64,000 nucleotides of DNA from Pseudomonas sp. W4I3 (GCF_030816195.1 NZ_JAUSXS010000001.1:4549501-4613500), one strand, 5' to 3'. Numbered from the stretch's first letter, positions 45,808 through 55,088 are shown. The notes: generated from the letters alone by a model not told the origin. Numbers and translations: made by a program.

Positions 45808-46568
45808 GTGTATTGAGTTGCAGCGGGTTGGGCTTCAGGGTGCGTGAGGCTGAGCTGTTACGCGACATTAACCTGCAGGTCGAGTCGGGTGAAACCCTGG
45901 GCATCGTCGGTCCAAACGGGTCGGGCAAGTCGACCCTGCTCAAGTTGCTCGCGGGGTTGCGTACACCGGCCAACGGCGAGGTACGCCTGGGCGACCAGCG
46001 TTTAGGCGACTTGTCCCGTCGCGCCATTGCGCGGCAAGTGGCCGTGGTGGAGCAACAGGCCGATACCGACGACGCCATCCGCGTGTTCGATGCCGTTGCC
46101 CTGGGCCGCACGCCGTGGCTGTCGGCACTGAGCCCCTGGTCGCAGGAACATGACGCCATCGTGCGCCAGGCCCTGCACGACGTGGACGCCACCCACCTGA
46201 GCCATCGCGCCTGGCGCAGCCTCTCCGGCGGCGAACGCCAGCGCGTGCATATCGCCCGCGCGCTGGCGCAGCGGCCACAGATTCTGCTGCTGGACGAGCC
46301 GACCAACCACTTGGACATCCAGCACCAACTGACCATTCTCAAAGGCGTGCAGGCGCTACCGGTCACCACCTTGATAGCCTTGCACGATCTCAACCAGGCG
46401 CTGACCTGTGATCGCCTGGCCGTGCTCGACCGTGGGCGGTTGGTGGCGCTGGGCACGCCGCTGCAGGTACTGACGCCGCAGCGGCTACAGGAAACATTCG
46501 GGGTGCAGGGCCATTACCTGACAGATCCGTTTGACGGTGCGAAAATTCTGCGGCTGCGCTCCAACTGA
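45804..46568 (+). CDS. ABC transporter ATP-binding protein (BtuD-like)
   Basis: 254 residues from MSVLSCSGLGFRV. Walker A GPNGSGKSTLLKLL near 38-51, the LSGGERQRVHIARAL signature near 140-154, Walker B ILLLDEPTNHLD near 160-171 and the switch histidine in LIALHDLNQAL. It powers the permease encoded just upstream; the operon ends here, facing the GNAT gene with 14 bases between the two stops. Confidence 0.95.
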   Translation: MSVLSCSGLGFRVREAELLRDINLQVESGETLGIVGPNGSGKSTLLKLLAGLRTPANGEVRLGDQRLGDLSRRAIARQVAVVEQQADTDDAIRVFDAVALGRTPWLSALSPWSQEHDAIVRQALHDVDATHLSHRAWRSLSGGERQRVHIARALAQRPQILLLDEPTNHLDIQHQLTILKGVQALPVTTLIALHDLNQALTCDRLAVLDRGRLVALGTPLQVLTPQRLQETFGVQGHYLTDPFDGAKILRLRSN

Positions 46569-46582
46569 CGCCCGGAGCAGAT

Positions 46583-47080
46583 CTACAGAACCCGATGCAT
46601 GTGCGTGGTCTGCCACACCGGATCCGCCTCGACATCCACCACGTCGAAGCCCTGCCTGCGCCAGAAATCAATCGCCCCGGGCAGAAACGGGTGGGTGTGC
46701 AGGTAAACCACCTCCACGCCATCGGCCCGCGCCAGCGCCTCCAGCGAACGGTATAACTCACCCGCCAGGCCGAAGCGACGCCATGCGGGGAGTACGTACA
46801 GGCGCACCACTTCCACCGTCTTGAGCCCTTGGTAATCCAACTGAGGGAAACGCCCGTCATACGGCAGATAACCGATGGCGGCAACGATCTGCCCATCGGC
46901 CTGGGCAGTCAGAAATCGCCCACCTCCGTGGAGGTATACCGCCTCGAAGCGCGCCAGATCGTCCGGCAAGGCGGCATTGCTGAGCATGGGAAAAAGCTCG
47001 GCACGCGCCCGCATCACAAATTCCAGAACATCGGGGATAGCAGCAGCGCTGACCGCCTCAATGGTGGGCCTCTCGTGCAT
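46583..47080 (-). CDS. GNAT-family N-acetyltransferase
   Basis: 165 residues. The acetyl-CoA loop is in RLYVLPAWRRFGLAGELYRSL near residues 92-113, with VVYLHTHPFLPGAIDFWRRQGF as the fourth GNAT motif. It lies 6 bases after the esterase gene, so it is likely co-transcribed with it and with tspO. The acyl acceptor is unknown. Confidence 0.88.
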   Translation of the reverse strand: MHERPTIEAVSAAAIPDVLEFVMRARAELFPMLSNAALPDDLARFEAVYLHGGGRFLTAQADGQIVAAIGYLPYDGRFPQLDYQGLKTVEVVRLYVLPAWRRFGLAGELYRSLEALARADGVEVVYLHTHPFLPGAIDFWRRQGFDVVDVEADPVWQTTHMHRVL

Positions 47081-47086
47081 AAAACC

Positions 47087-48037
47087 TCAATAAGACTGAA
47101 GCTTCTCGGGATGCAGGGCAACGGAAACCTTGCCCGTTATCCACTGGCGGCTATAAGCCAGAACCCGATCGGCCATCGCCACCGGAAAGTGAATAAAACC
47201 ATGGGCCGTTTCAGGCAACAGATGCGCCTCTACGTCTGCCCAGCGCTCGGCGATCAGCAGCGTGTCGTCTCTGAGCGGGTCCAACTCACCCACGAACATC
47301 AGCGCCGGCGGCATGCCGGAGAAGTCCCCATACAAGGGTGATAACGGCGGCTGGCGACGCTCTTCGTCGGTGATTCCCGGCGTGAGCAAGCGCAGCGCCG
47401 TTACCATGCCCGGGCCATCGAGCAACAGCGTCTGCGGGCCGGCCGTGCGTACGCTCGGCGTACCGGTCAGGTCGTAAACGCCGTAGTACAACACGGCGCC
47501 ACTGACGCGCTTGAGCAGCTGCGGCCACTGCTTGAGCGCCAGCAACGTCGCCGCCGCCAGGTGCCCACCGGCCGACTCGCCGACAACAATCACCGGCAAA
47601 TCGGCAAACTCGGCGCAGTCTTCCAAGAGCCAGCGCGCAGCAGCCAGGCAGTCTTCCAGCAGCCCTTCCACTGGCGTGCTGACGGCCAGCCGATAGTCCA
47701 CCGACACCACCGCAACGTCGCAGGCGCGCACCATGCCCAGGTTGAGGTCGTCATTCATCTGCGCGTTGCCGATCACCCAGCCGCCGCCGTGGATATCCAA
47801 CACCACGCCTTTGGGCGCACCGGCCGGCCGCATGATGCGTACCGGTACGGAGCCAACGAGGTAGCGCTCCACCACCGGCGCCTTCTTGAAGCTTTGCCGG
47901 GTGCGCAGCAGCGCCTGGATCACCCGCGGCGTGAAGCGGTTGCGCACCTTGAAACGCGGCATCCACGCCAGCGTTTGATTGAAGCGACGCATCTGCGCCA
48001 GCTCGGGCTCGCTGGCGGGCCAGTGTTGGTAGGCCAT
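47087..48037 (-). CDS. Alpha/beta hydrolase of the hormone-sensitive-lipase group
   Basis: 316 residues. The oxyanion-hole motif VVLDIHGGGWVIGN is near residue 82, the nucleophile in VVGESAGGHLAAATLL near 152, and the acid and histidine in VGELDPLRDDTLL and ETAHGFIHFPV. This is an esterase acting on short acyl esters in this family. The start overlaps the tspO stop (one shared base), and it reads on into a GNAT gene. Confidence 0.92.
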   Translation of the reverse strand: MAYQHWPASEPELAQMRRFNQTLAWMPRFKVRNRFTPRVIQALLRTRQSFKKAPVVERYLVGSVPVRIMRPAGAPKGVVLDIHGGGWVIGNAQMNDDLNLGMVRACDVAVVSVDYRLAVSTPVEGLLEDCLAAARWLLEDCAEFADLPVIVVGESAGGHLAAATLLALKQWPQLLKRVSGAVLYYGVYDLTGTPSVRTAGPQTLLLDGPGMVTALRLLTPGITDEERRQPPLSPLYGDFSGMPPALMFVGELDPLRDDTLLIAERWADVEAHLLPETAHGFIHFPVAMADRVLAYSRQWITGKVSVALHPEKLQSY

Positions 48038-48477
48038 CAGCGGTTGTTACGCAGGATCGAGAAGTTCAACGCCGCCGCCACGCACAGCCAGGCCAGGTAC
48101 GGGAACAGGATCAAGCCGGTAATCAGGTCCAGACGCACCGCCAGCACCACCATCGCCGCCACGGTCAGCCACAGCAGCACAATGATCACCATCCCCGCGA
48201 ACAAGCGATGCGCGCCGAAGAACACCGGCGTCCACAGCGTATTCAACGCAATCTGCGCCGCCCACAGCGCCAACACCATTTCACTGCCGGGGATCAGGCT
48301 CAAGCGATAACCGGCCCAGGCCAGCAGCAGATAAATGATCGTCCACGCCACTGGGAACAACCAGTTGGGCGGAGTGAAGCTGGGCTTGACCAGGGATTCA
48401 TACCAGGCGCCGGGTTTGAAGATCACACCGGTACTGGCGGCGGCGGCGCAGGCGAGCAGGAAAATGAAGAAGGTCAT
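48037..48477 (-). CDS. TspO/MBR (translocator protein) family membrane protein
   Basis: 146 residues with five predicted helices. PNWLFPVAWTIIYLLLAWAGYRL at 38-60 and WAAQIALNTLWTPVFFGAHR near 90 are the family signatures, with the tryptophans and prolines that line the porphyrin/cholesterol pocket. TspO binds and degrades porphyrins or senses stress. It is the first gene of a three-gene operon with an esterase and a GNAT protein. Confidence 0.93.
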   Translation of the reverse strand: MTFFIFLLACAAAASTGVIFKPGAWYESLVKPSFTPPNWLFPVAWTIIYLLLAWAGYRLSLIPGSEMVLALWAAQIALNTLWTPVFFGAHRLFAGMVIIVLLWLTVAAMVVLAVRLDLITGLILFPYLAWLCVAAALNFSILRNNR

Positions 48478-48639
48478 GATCGGTCCTTGAGGTCGAGTGG
48501 GTGGAAAGCAACGCTATGCTTTCAATGACTCAAACTAGCGCAGATAAATTCAATGTGCGCCGCAAAAATGACAGGCAGGCCGTTTCGTCCTCACGTCATG
48601 AAGCCAAAACCACTGCGGCGCCCACAGGAGGTTGGCTGT

Positions 48640-49447
48640 GTCAGCGGGATCCTGGTTTTTCAGGGCCATCGAGGCGAGCACAGTTCTGACGCGCAACACC
48701 GCTCAAATGTGGGAGCTGTCGAGCCCCGGCGAGGCTGCGATGGCGGCGGCACAGTCAACCTCTTCATCGCCTGACACTCCGCTTTCGCAGCCTCGCTAAA
48801 GCTCGACAGCTCCCACAGGGGATCGGCGGTGTTAAGGAGATCTTGGTTTACAGCGCCATCGAGACGAGCACAGTTCTGACCCGCAACACCGCTCGAATGT
48901 GGGAGCTGTCGAGCCCCGGCGAGGCTGCGATGGCGGCGGCACAGTCAACCTCTTCATCGCCTGACACTCCGCTTTCGCAGCCTCGCTAAAGCTCGACAGC
49001 TCCCACAGGGGATCGGCGGTGTTAAGGAGATCTTGGTTTACAGCGCCATCGAGACGAGCACAGTTCTGACCCGCAACACCGCTCGAATGTGGGAGCTGTC
49101 GAGCCCCGGCGAGGCTGCGAAGGCGGCAGCACAGTCAACCTCTTCATCGCCAGACACACCGCTTTCGCAGCCTCGCTAAAGCTCGACAGCTCCCACAGGG
49201 GATCGGCGGTGTTAAGGAGATCTTGGTTTACAGCGCCATCGAGACGAGCACAGTTCTGACCCGCAACGCCGCTCGAATGTGGGAGCTGTCGAGCCCCGGC
49301 GAGGCTGCGATGGCGGCGGCACAGTCAACCTCTTCATCGCCAGACACACCGCTTTCGCAGCCTCGCTAAAGCTCGACAGCTCCTACAGGGTACCGGCGGT
49401 GTCAGCGGGATCTCGGTTTGCAGGGCCATCGTGACAGGCGCAGTTCT
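48640..49447. repeat. Tandem REPIN array, four elements at 190-bp period
   Basis: Four copies of a 110-bp palindromic element lie at 48708-48817, 48898-49007, 49088-49197 and 49278-49387. Each starts TGTGGGAGCTGTCGAGC and ends with the complement GCTCGACAGCTCCCACA, with inner arms GCGAGGCTGCGA/TCGCAGCCTCGC. About 80 bases of nearly identical spacer separate them. Two diverged spacer copies flank the array (GTCAGCGGGATC...GGGCCATCG on both sides). This is a REPIN class different from the other two in the window, amplified in tandem. The 987-base gap between tspO and the next gene holds nothing else. Confidence 0.9.
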
Positions 49448-49464
49448 AGACAGCGCTCGGCGGG

Positions 49465-50037
49465 TTATTCGGCTGGCCCCGGTGGCACGATCCTGAGCCA
49501 AGGCCAGCGCGCCTGATAACTTCGGGCCTTGTGCAAAAACAGCTCTGGCTCTGCATGCACGGGGTTAATGCGCAGCACGCCCTGCTCCACGTCCGCCAGC
49601 CCATACGGCGCATACACCTCCCCCGTGGCAATGTCCAAGGCGATGCACGTGCCCGCCACCAGGTAACGGTCCACCCCTTGCCTGGCCGAATGCAACTGAG
49701 GGTATGGCCGGCCAAATCGCTGCCCATACCAGAGGTGAACCCGCGCCTGATTTCTGACCTCCACGTTGACGCCCAGGTCCTGGAACAACTGCTCGGCTTT
49801 ACGGATCACCGCATCCTCAGCCTCGTAGGACAGGTCCTGATCAAAGTAAAAAACGTCATAGTCCTTCACCCCCTCGTCCACCGGGCGATTCGCCTGATGG
49901 TTCCACACCGCCTGAAACAAACAGCCCGCCGTGAGCAGGCACTGCTGCACCCCGAGCGACGGCAAGCGTGCGGTAATCTCAGCGTTGACGGGGTTGGTCA
50001 TGGCCAGCTGGAGTAATGTGTCGACGGTCAATGTCAT
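49465..50037 (-). CDS. Nucleotidyltransferase-like protein (DUF925/NTP_transf_6 type)
   Basis: 190 residues from MTLTVDTLLQLAMTNPVN, chosen because AGGA sits 6 bases before this ATG. The catalytic-like acidic pair is in KDYDVFYFDQDLSYEAEDAVI near 66-86, preceded by LTAGCLFQAVWN, the pattern of this nucleotidyltransferase-superfamily group. Its substrate is not known. It is divergent from the next gene with about 108 bases between. Confidence 0.8.
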   Translation of the reverse strand: MTLTVDTLLQLAMTNPVNAEITARLPSLGVQQCLLTAGCLFQAVWNHQANRPVDEGVKDYDVFYFDQDLSYEAEDAVIRKAEQLFQDLGVNVEVRNQARVHLWYGQRFGRPYPQLHSARQGVDRYLVAGTCIALDIATGEVYAPYGLADVEQGVLRINPVHAEPELFLHKARSYQARWPWLRIVPPGPAE

Positions 50038-50145
50038 GAAGATTCCTGGGGGATCTGTTCTACGCGCCTCGACTCTACCGCAGATCAGCCGCACCCACGA
50101 CTCCAGTATGATGGGTGCCTGCACTCACAAAAACCGGAGCCCCAG

Positions 50146-50502
50146 ATGCCGCTGACCCAACGCGACAGCGCCCGCCTCGACCGCCAATTGATCGCTACCC
50201 TTACTGAAGCCTGCGAAACCGCCAAGGCCGAAATTCCAGGCTTCGACTGGCTGACCCACACCGTCGACTACAGCGCCTTCCCCCAAAGCCTGCGCGTGAC
50301 CTGGGTGTTCGACACCCGCGCCAACAAGGCACTCGCCCTCGCCACCGGTGCCGACCAACGCATGCGCGAGCTGACCGCCACGGCTTTGCATGCCGCCGAT
50401 GTTCCAGCCGTGGCGATGGAGCGTTGCGTGCAGTTTGACTCCGAAGAAGAGTGCCGCGTGCAACAGGGGGGTGACTGGCGTGCGAGGCTGGCGCGTCGAT
50501 AA
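50146..50502 (+). CDS. Conserved protein of unknown function
   Basis: 118 residues, soluble, no motif recognised. It opens MPLTQRDSARLDRQLIATLT, a helical region, and has one Cys pair in the end segment (ERCVQFDSEEECRVQQGGDW). Similar open frames occur in pseudomonads under uninformative names. Codon use is typical of the neighbourhood. Confidence 0.7.
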   Translation: MPLTQRDSARLDRQLIATLTEACETAKAEIPGFDWLTHTVDYSAFPQSLRVTWVFDTRANKALALATGADQRMRELTATALHAADVPAVAMERCVQFDSEEECRVQQGGDWRARLARR

Positions 50503-50642
50503 CCCAAATGCTCGAGACGACTGAAACCGATTCGAATGGCTAGTGATTGAATCGAATGATTCGGCGATGACTCCAGGCCAGAGGCGGTCATTCATGAGAT
50601 ACAGATCGCACCAGGCTCGCGCGCATGGCGGTTGCGCTGATT

Positions 50643-51606
50643 TCACTTTGACGTTTCTTGTTCGAGGGGCTTGGTCATCGAGCCCGTCCTTGCTCGAGCC
50701 ACCGGCGCATGCTCGGCCATCAACTCTATCACCCAGTCAATAAAGACCCGCACCTTGGCGCTGACATGGCGATTGGGCGGGAATGCCAGGTACATGGGCA
50801 TTGGCGTCATGTGCCAGTCCTCAAACAGCGGCAGCAACTCGCCGCTGAGCAGGTGCGGTTTGGCCATGTACTGCGGTAGCCAAAGCATGCCCAGACCCGC
50901 CAGGCCGGCGGCGAGGTACGCATTGCCGTCGTCGACCGTCAGTTGCGGGCGGCCCTGGGTCTCGATGCGTTCCTCACCACGCTGCATCGCGTAGGGCAAG
51001 GATTTGCCCGTACGAAACCAGAGGAAGCCCACCGTGCTGTGCCCGCCCTCCTCGATTTCATGGGGGTGCGCTGGCGTACCGGAGCGCTGCAGATAACTGG
51101 GCGCGGCATACATGCCGATGTTCAGATCGCCCACATGCCTTGCCACCAGGGACTGATCGATGATTTCGCCGCCACGCACCACGCAGTCGATGTTTTCGCC
51201 AATGATGTCGACAATCCGATCGCTCACGCCCAGGGTCAGCTGAATTTCCGGATAGCGTGCAAAGAAGCCCGGCAAGGCGGGTATCAGCAGCATGCGCGCA
51301 AACGGGCTCGGCACATCTACCCGCAGGCGCCCGCGCGGTGTCATCGACGCGCTGGACAGGCTGGTCTCGGCGTCGTCCATATCGACCAGTAACCGGATGA
51401 CGCGCTCGTAGTAGGCCGCGCCATCGGCGGTGACGTTGACCTTGCGTGTGGTGCGGTTGAGCAAGCGCACGCGCAGCCCTCGCTTCCAGTTGCTGAACGA
51501 GCTGCGTCACGGTGGTCTTGCTCATGTGCAGGGTGGCTGCCGCCTTGGTGAAGCTGCCGGTTTCCACAACTCGGGCAAAGGCCTGCATTGCATCGAAACG
51601 GTCCAT
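50643..51606 (-). pseudogene. LysR-type regulator, interrupted by a +1 frameshift
   Basis: Correcting one base gives 320 residues. The first frame provides MDRFDAMQAFARVVETGSF and the helix-turn-helix LHMSKTTVTQLVQQLEAR, up to residue 43. After that the family sequence continues in another frame (RLLNRTTRKVNVTADGAAYY) to the normal end. The plus-strand CCC at 51477-51479 carries one extra base. As read, the product would lack its whole effector domain, so the regulator would be inactive. It is divergent from a RidA-like gene, its probable target. Confidence 0.88.
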
Positions 51607-51746
51607 TTCACGCCTCACTGGGGTCTGGATAGTTTGGATTCTACAAACAGTCATGACCAGTGTTGCGCGTTTATTCAGGTGGCTCGTCTTTTTACACTGA
51701 CTCCATCATAAACAGCGGGCCGCGTTGGCCCCGAAGGAGGTATGCA

Positions 51747-52142
51747 ATGACCGGTAAACGTGACGTCGTGTTCCCCCCTGACCGCCATGCACTGTACGAG
51801 CTCCACCGCTACTCGCCGGCGATTCGCTCCAACGGTTTTCTGTTCGTCTCCGGTCAGGTCGGCAGCCGCAAGGATGGTTCGGCCGAGCCGGACCTCGCGG
51901 TACAGGTTCGCCTGGCCTTCGCCAACCTCAACGCGATCCTGGCCGAGGCTGGCAGCAGTTTCGAAGATGTGGTCGACACGACCATCTTCATGGTCGACCC
52001 CGCCTCGACATTCGAAACGATCTGGGAAGTCGTGGCCGAGTACTGGGGCGAAGCGCCCTACCCGACGGCGACCGCGATCGGCGTGACCTGGCTGTCCGGC
52101 TTCGACTTCGAGATCAAGGTGATTGCCAAATTACCCCATTAA
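51747..52142 (+). CDS. RidA-family (YjgF/UK114) protein
   Basis: 131 residues from MTGKRDVVFPPDRHALYE, with a strong GAAGGAGG site 7 bases upstream. Family marks: GFLFVSGQVGSRKDGSAEP near residues 30-48 and VRLAFANLNAILAEAG. The RidA residues for imine deamination (arginine near 105) are not clear here; the equivalent site reads TAIGVTWLSG, so this may be a RidA relative without enamine deaminase activity. It is divergent from the interrupted LysR gene. Confidence 0.85.
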   Translation: MTGKRDVVFPPDRHALYELHRYSPAIRSNGFLFVSGQVGSRKDGSAEPDLAVQVRLAFANLNAILAEAGSSFEDVVDTTIFMVDPASTFETIWEVVAEYWGEAPYPTATAIGVTWLSGFDFEIKVIAKLPH

Positions 52143-52322
52143 ACTCGGCGCAGCCGTTCTCCGGCCGTGAAAGGGAACCCTCTCGTTTTCAGGCGCTTTG
52201 AAGTAATGGGTATGAGGAAAATACTGACATCCCGCAAATGACAGTAGCGTCAGAAAACAGAGGGTCAGGCGAGCCCGGAAACCTCGCCTGGTTCGGGGTA
52301 TTGGCACCGATGGTGACCGCAT
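52131..52322 (-). CDS. Possible small lipoprotein
   Basis: 63 residues. A basic N terminus precedes a hydrophobic stretch LTLCFLTLLSFAGC that matches a lipobox, with the cysteine at residue 32 followed by a short polar tail. There is no convincing ribosome site, and the end overlaps the ridA-like gene by 12 bases on the other strand. If real it would be a tiny membrane-anchored protein; otherwise it is chance. The rest of the 304-base gap (52143-52446) shows nothing else. Confidence 0.3.
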   Translation of the reverse strand: MRSPSVPIPRTRRGFRARLTLCFLTLLSFAGCQYFPHTHYFKAPENERVPFHGRRTAAPSLMG

Positions 52323-52446
52323 GGACGGAGGCGGTTATCTGGATGGGTATGCGTTCTTAGAAAGCAGGCCCTGCATAAGGTATTCTGCGCTGCATCAACC
52401 TCGCCCCCAGCCTACCGGCCCCTGAAGCGGTATTGAGCCGGCGCCT

Positions 52447-53403
52447 ATGGATCTCTACATGCTAATCGGCCACCGCTTCGAACACCTCGCCAACGGCGAT
52501 CTGCACATCCACTCACGCAACCTCGTGCAAAGCGCATTTTTGCTGCTGACCGGCGCAATCACCTTGATCCTGCCGGTGGCCTGCGTCGGTTTCTGGCTTA
52601 CCGAATGGCAAGCGCAGCTGGCTGATCTGAATCCCTTGTCGACCCTTCTGTTAGTACTCACGCTGCTGCTGATGCCTGCCTTGGGCCTGTCACTGATGGT
52701 GTACATGGGCTCGCGCGAGTCGTTGTGCTTGTCACGCGTCGGCGGGAAAGGCGAGCGCCGCACACAGAACTTTTTCGGGCGCCGAGAGCGTGTGAAGTCG
52801 GTATTCAACCTCGATAACCCGCGTGCCCTGGAACTGCGTCGCCGCGAGCAGGCCGAGCCCAACTACACCCAGCTGTGGCTGGCAACGCGCGATGGCGGCG
52901 AGCACCGGTTGACCACCGATAACGTCCCGGTGGTGCCGGGCAGCAAACGCACCGACCTTTGGCTACGGACACTGGCCGACTACCTCGACGTGGCCGTGCC
53001 TGGCGAGGTCGTCATTGAATCGGCGGTCGGTAAGCCGGCACCCTATCGGCCGGCGCCAACGCCGGCGAAGATCGCCAGGCAGCGCAAAGCCAAAGGCCCC
53101 GTGCCTGCGGCTGAGTCGACCGAACAACTCGGCATTCCCGCGCGCGCCCTGCTCGCGCTGATAGGCACTTTCCTCGCAGTGCTGGAGCTGAATCAGGTCG
53201 TCGCACTGGTGCCGGCGGTGATCAGCGGGCGGTTGCGGATCAGCGGTTTCAGATCGGGATACACGACGTTCTACTGGGCCGAACAACCGGTCGCTTTTTC
53301 ATTCAATGTGTTTTTGGGTGTGATCGAGGTGCTGATTATCGGGTTTATCGCCTGGCAGTGCCTGCGCACGGCGGTTCTGGGGCGGATGAAAGCCGATCCT
53401 TGA
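52447..53403 (+). CDS. Four-helix membrane protein of unknown function
   Basis: 318 residues. Hydrophobic helices lie near residues 28-50, 61-82, 237-262 and 282-306. Between the pairs is a long hydrophilic domain (about 85-225) with many Arg/Glu. I do not recognise the family. Topology suggests a soluble central domain on one side of the inner membrane. Codon use is similar to the core genes, so it is probably a real gene. There is no neighbour in the same direction. Confidence 0.75.
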   Translation: MDLYMLIGHRFEHLANGDLHIHSRNLVQSAFLLLTGAITLILPVACVGFWLTEWQAQLADLNPLSTLLLVLTLLLMPALGLSLMVYMGSRESLCLSRVGGKGERRTQNFFGRRERVKSVFNLDNPRALELRRREQAEPNYTQLWLATRDGGEHRLTTDNVPVVPGSKRTDLWLRTLADYLDVAVPGEVVIESAVGKPAPYRPAPTPAKIARQRKAKGPVPAAESTEQLGIPARALLALIGTFLAVLELNQVVALVPAVISGRLRISGFRSGYTTFYWAEQPVAFSFNVFLGVIEVLIIGFIAWQCLRTAVLGRMKADP

Positions 53404-53501
53404 AAACGCGACAGATGGAACTGGTGACTGGCGCGTGGAGAGCCAGACGCAAAGAAACTCAAGCTGAAGGAAAATTCCCCACCGCCCTTTTTGCTTTTTG
53501 A

Positions 53502-54362
53502 TCAGATAGTTGCCAAGCGATACAGCGCTTGAACATGGGACGTCGCTAGCCCAAAACGCTGCAAATTACGGCGACTTTGCGAGCTGGCGAGCGCAGTTGC
53601 AGCGATCACAACACTGCCATGTTTTTTCGCTTGCGCTATTCGATGACCGATCAGGGCTGCGTGATAGCCCAAACCTCGCGCACTTTTTTGTGTAGCCGCC
53701 GTCCCAAGGTAGGCAATTCCATTGCTGGCCAGGTACATCAGCGCTCCAGCAACAATCTGCCCATCCACTTCAAGCACGTAGATTTTAAGACGGTCATTTG
53801 ACATCAGTCCCGCGAACGAAGCCTGGCTCATCTGACGATGCTCTGGTTTGGTATGAAACCCACTCGCATGAACGGATGCGAACTCAGGAAGCGTGTGTGA
53901 GGTGGCCTCTTCGATTTCGAATGAGTGTTGGTTCAAGATGACGTCATCGATAGAGCACGCAAGTTGCAGATGTGTCCACCCCCTCAGGCGCTCCAATCGC
54001 TCGCCGCCCACATGAGCGTGCTGCCCCAGCGTCGAGGCCGTTCCGATTAGAGGTGTTACGGTCGAATACGCTGCCGACTTCTTGAGTAAGCTCAGCAGTA
54101 CCTCAGGACTTTCGGCACTGTCGCCGTAGATGCGATTGAGCATCGGGCTAGGTGAGGCCTTCACTTGAAAGCATGGAAAAGCCTCGTTGAAAAACACACG
54201 AGCACCAAAAGGGTTTCCACTTACCTGAGACAAGCTCTCAACTCGAGCACACAAATACTCGCTTTCTGCAGCCTCGATCGCTTTGGCCATCTCAATATCC
54301 ACGTGCAGAGTCCTTTTCGCGTGATCATCAGGAGGTAGCGGTAAATCATAGAGACACGTCAC
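53502..54362 (-). CDS. GNAT-family N-acetyltransferase
   Basis: 286 residues from a GTG; an ATG 24 codons in is an alternative. The acetyl-CoA binding region is in the C-terminal part, TAATQKSARGLGYHAALIGHRIAQAKKHG near 227-255, with YVLEVDGQIVAGALMYLASNG before it. The first half resembles no family I can name, so this could be an N-terminal extension of a GNAT fold. Codon use is more AT-rich than the core genes. Confidence 0.8.
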   Translation of the reverse strand: MTCLYDLPLPPDDHAKRTLHVDIEMAKAIEAAESEYLCARVESLSQVSGNPFGARVFFNEAFPCFQVKASPSPMLNRIYGDSAESPEVLLSLLKKSAAYSTVTPLIGTASTLGQHAHVGGERLERLRGWTHLQLACSIDDVILNQHSFEIEEATSHTLPEFASVHASGFHTKPEHRQMSQASFAGLMSNDRLKIYVLEVDGQIVAGALMYLASNGIAYLGTAATQKSARGLGYHAALIGHRIAQAKKHGSVVIAATALASSQSRRNLQRFGLATSHVQALYRLATI

Positions 54363-54453
54363 TGACTAATGACGTAAATAACTGCCCTCTCCCGATAAGC
54401 CGCTATCGGCACCATGGCGCGTTAAAACCTACATCCCAGTGCATCGCATCCAA

Positions 54454-54936
54454 CTACCGAGCGGGGCCAATCGGCGCAACGCTCTGTCGAACATAATAAT
54501 TGTCGAATTCGCTGCTCTCGACGAATTGGAAGCCATGGCGAGTATAAAAGCGATTCGAAGCGCTTTCTTTGAGAGCACCCACTTTAACAGGGAGTGCAGC
54601 CGCATCCGCCGTTTTGAAAATCTGCATAAGAACAGCAGCGCCTATTCCCAATCCTTGCGCGCTGGGTCTCACATATAAGTGGTCGAGCAACAGTTCATTG
54701 TGGTGATGCTTGAGCACAACAAACCCAACCCTCTCTCCCGACACCTCGATGTGGTGTGTGCTGTGGGCTTCAAAACCGCTAAGAAACCGCTCGCGTGCGC
54801 GCACTGGATCAAATCGCCCAACACGCTCCAGGCTTTCGCGCATCGCCTCAATTCGAATGGCTACGAGATTGTCCAGGTCGCTCTGTTGGGCTCGGGCCAA
54901 AACAACCGGGAAATTTTGAGTGGGCGTAACGGGCAT
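54454..54936 (-). CDS. GNAT-family N-acetyltransferase
   Basis: 160 residues. VLKHHHNELLLDHLYVRPSAQGLGIGAAVLMQIF near 74-107 holds the acetyl-CoA loop (QGLGIG) and the preceding strand. The C-terminal NRFYTRHGFQFVES is typical. No ribosome site stands out. It is separate from the other GNAT gene by about 90 bases. Substrate unknown. Confidence 0.85.
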   Translation of the reverse strand: MPVTPTQNFPVVLARAQQSDLDNLVAIRIEAMRESLERVGRFDPVRARERFLSGFEAHSTHHIEVSGERVGFVVLKHHHNELLLDHLYVRPSAQGLGIGAAVLMQIFKTADAAALPVKVGALKESASNRFYTRHGFQFVESSEFDNYYVRQSVAPIGPAR

Positions 54937-55088
54937 ATTTTTGGGCTCGAACTACCGTCCTGGGCGGCCAGTATAGAGCTGCTGCAAAGCGAAAACGACG
55001 CACAGTGGTCATGCCACTGACGTCGCGATGCTGGTCCGTTGCATGTGACCACGGCTAAGCGACATACCCCACTGAGTCAGTTGTTTAT

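Noticed and set aside
48640..49447. Could the 190-bp tandem repeats be a CRISPR array
   Set aside because: The repeat unit is far too long (110 bp palindrome), the spacers are nearly identical to each other, and no cas genes are present.
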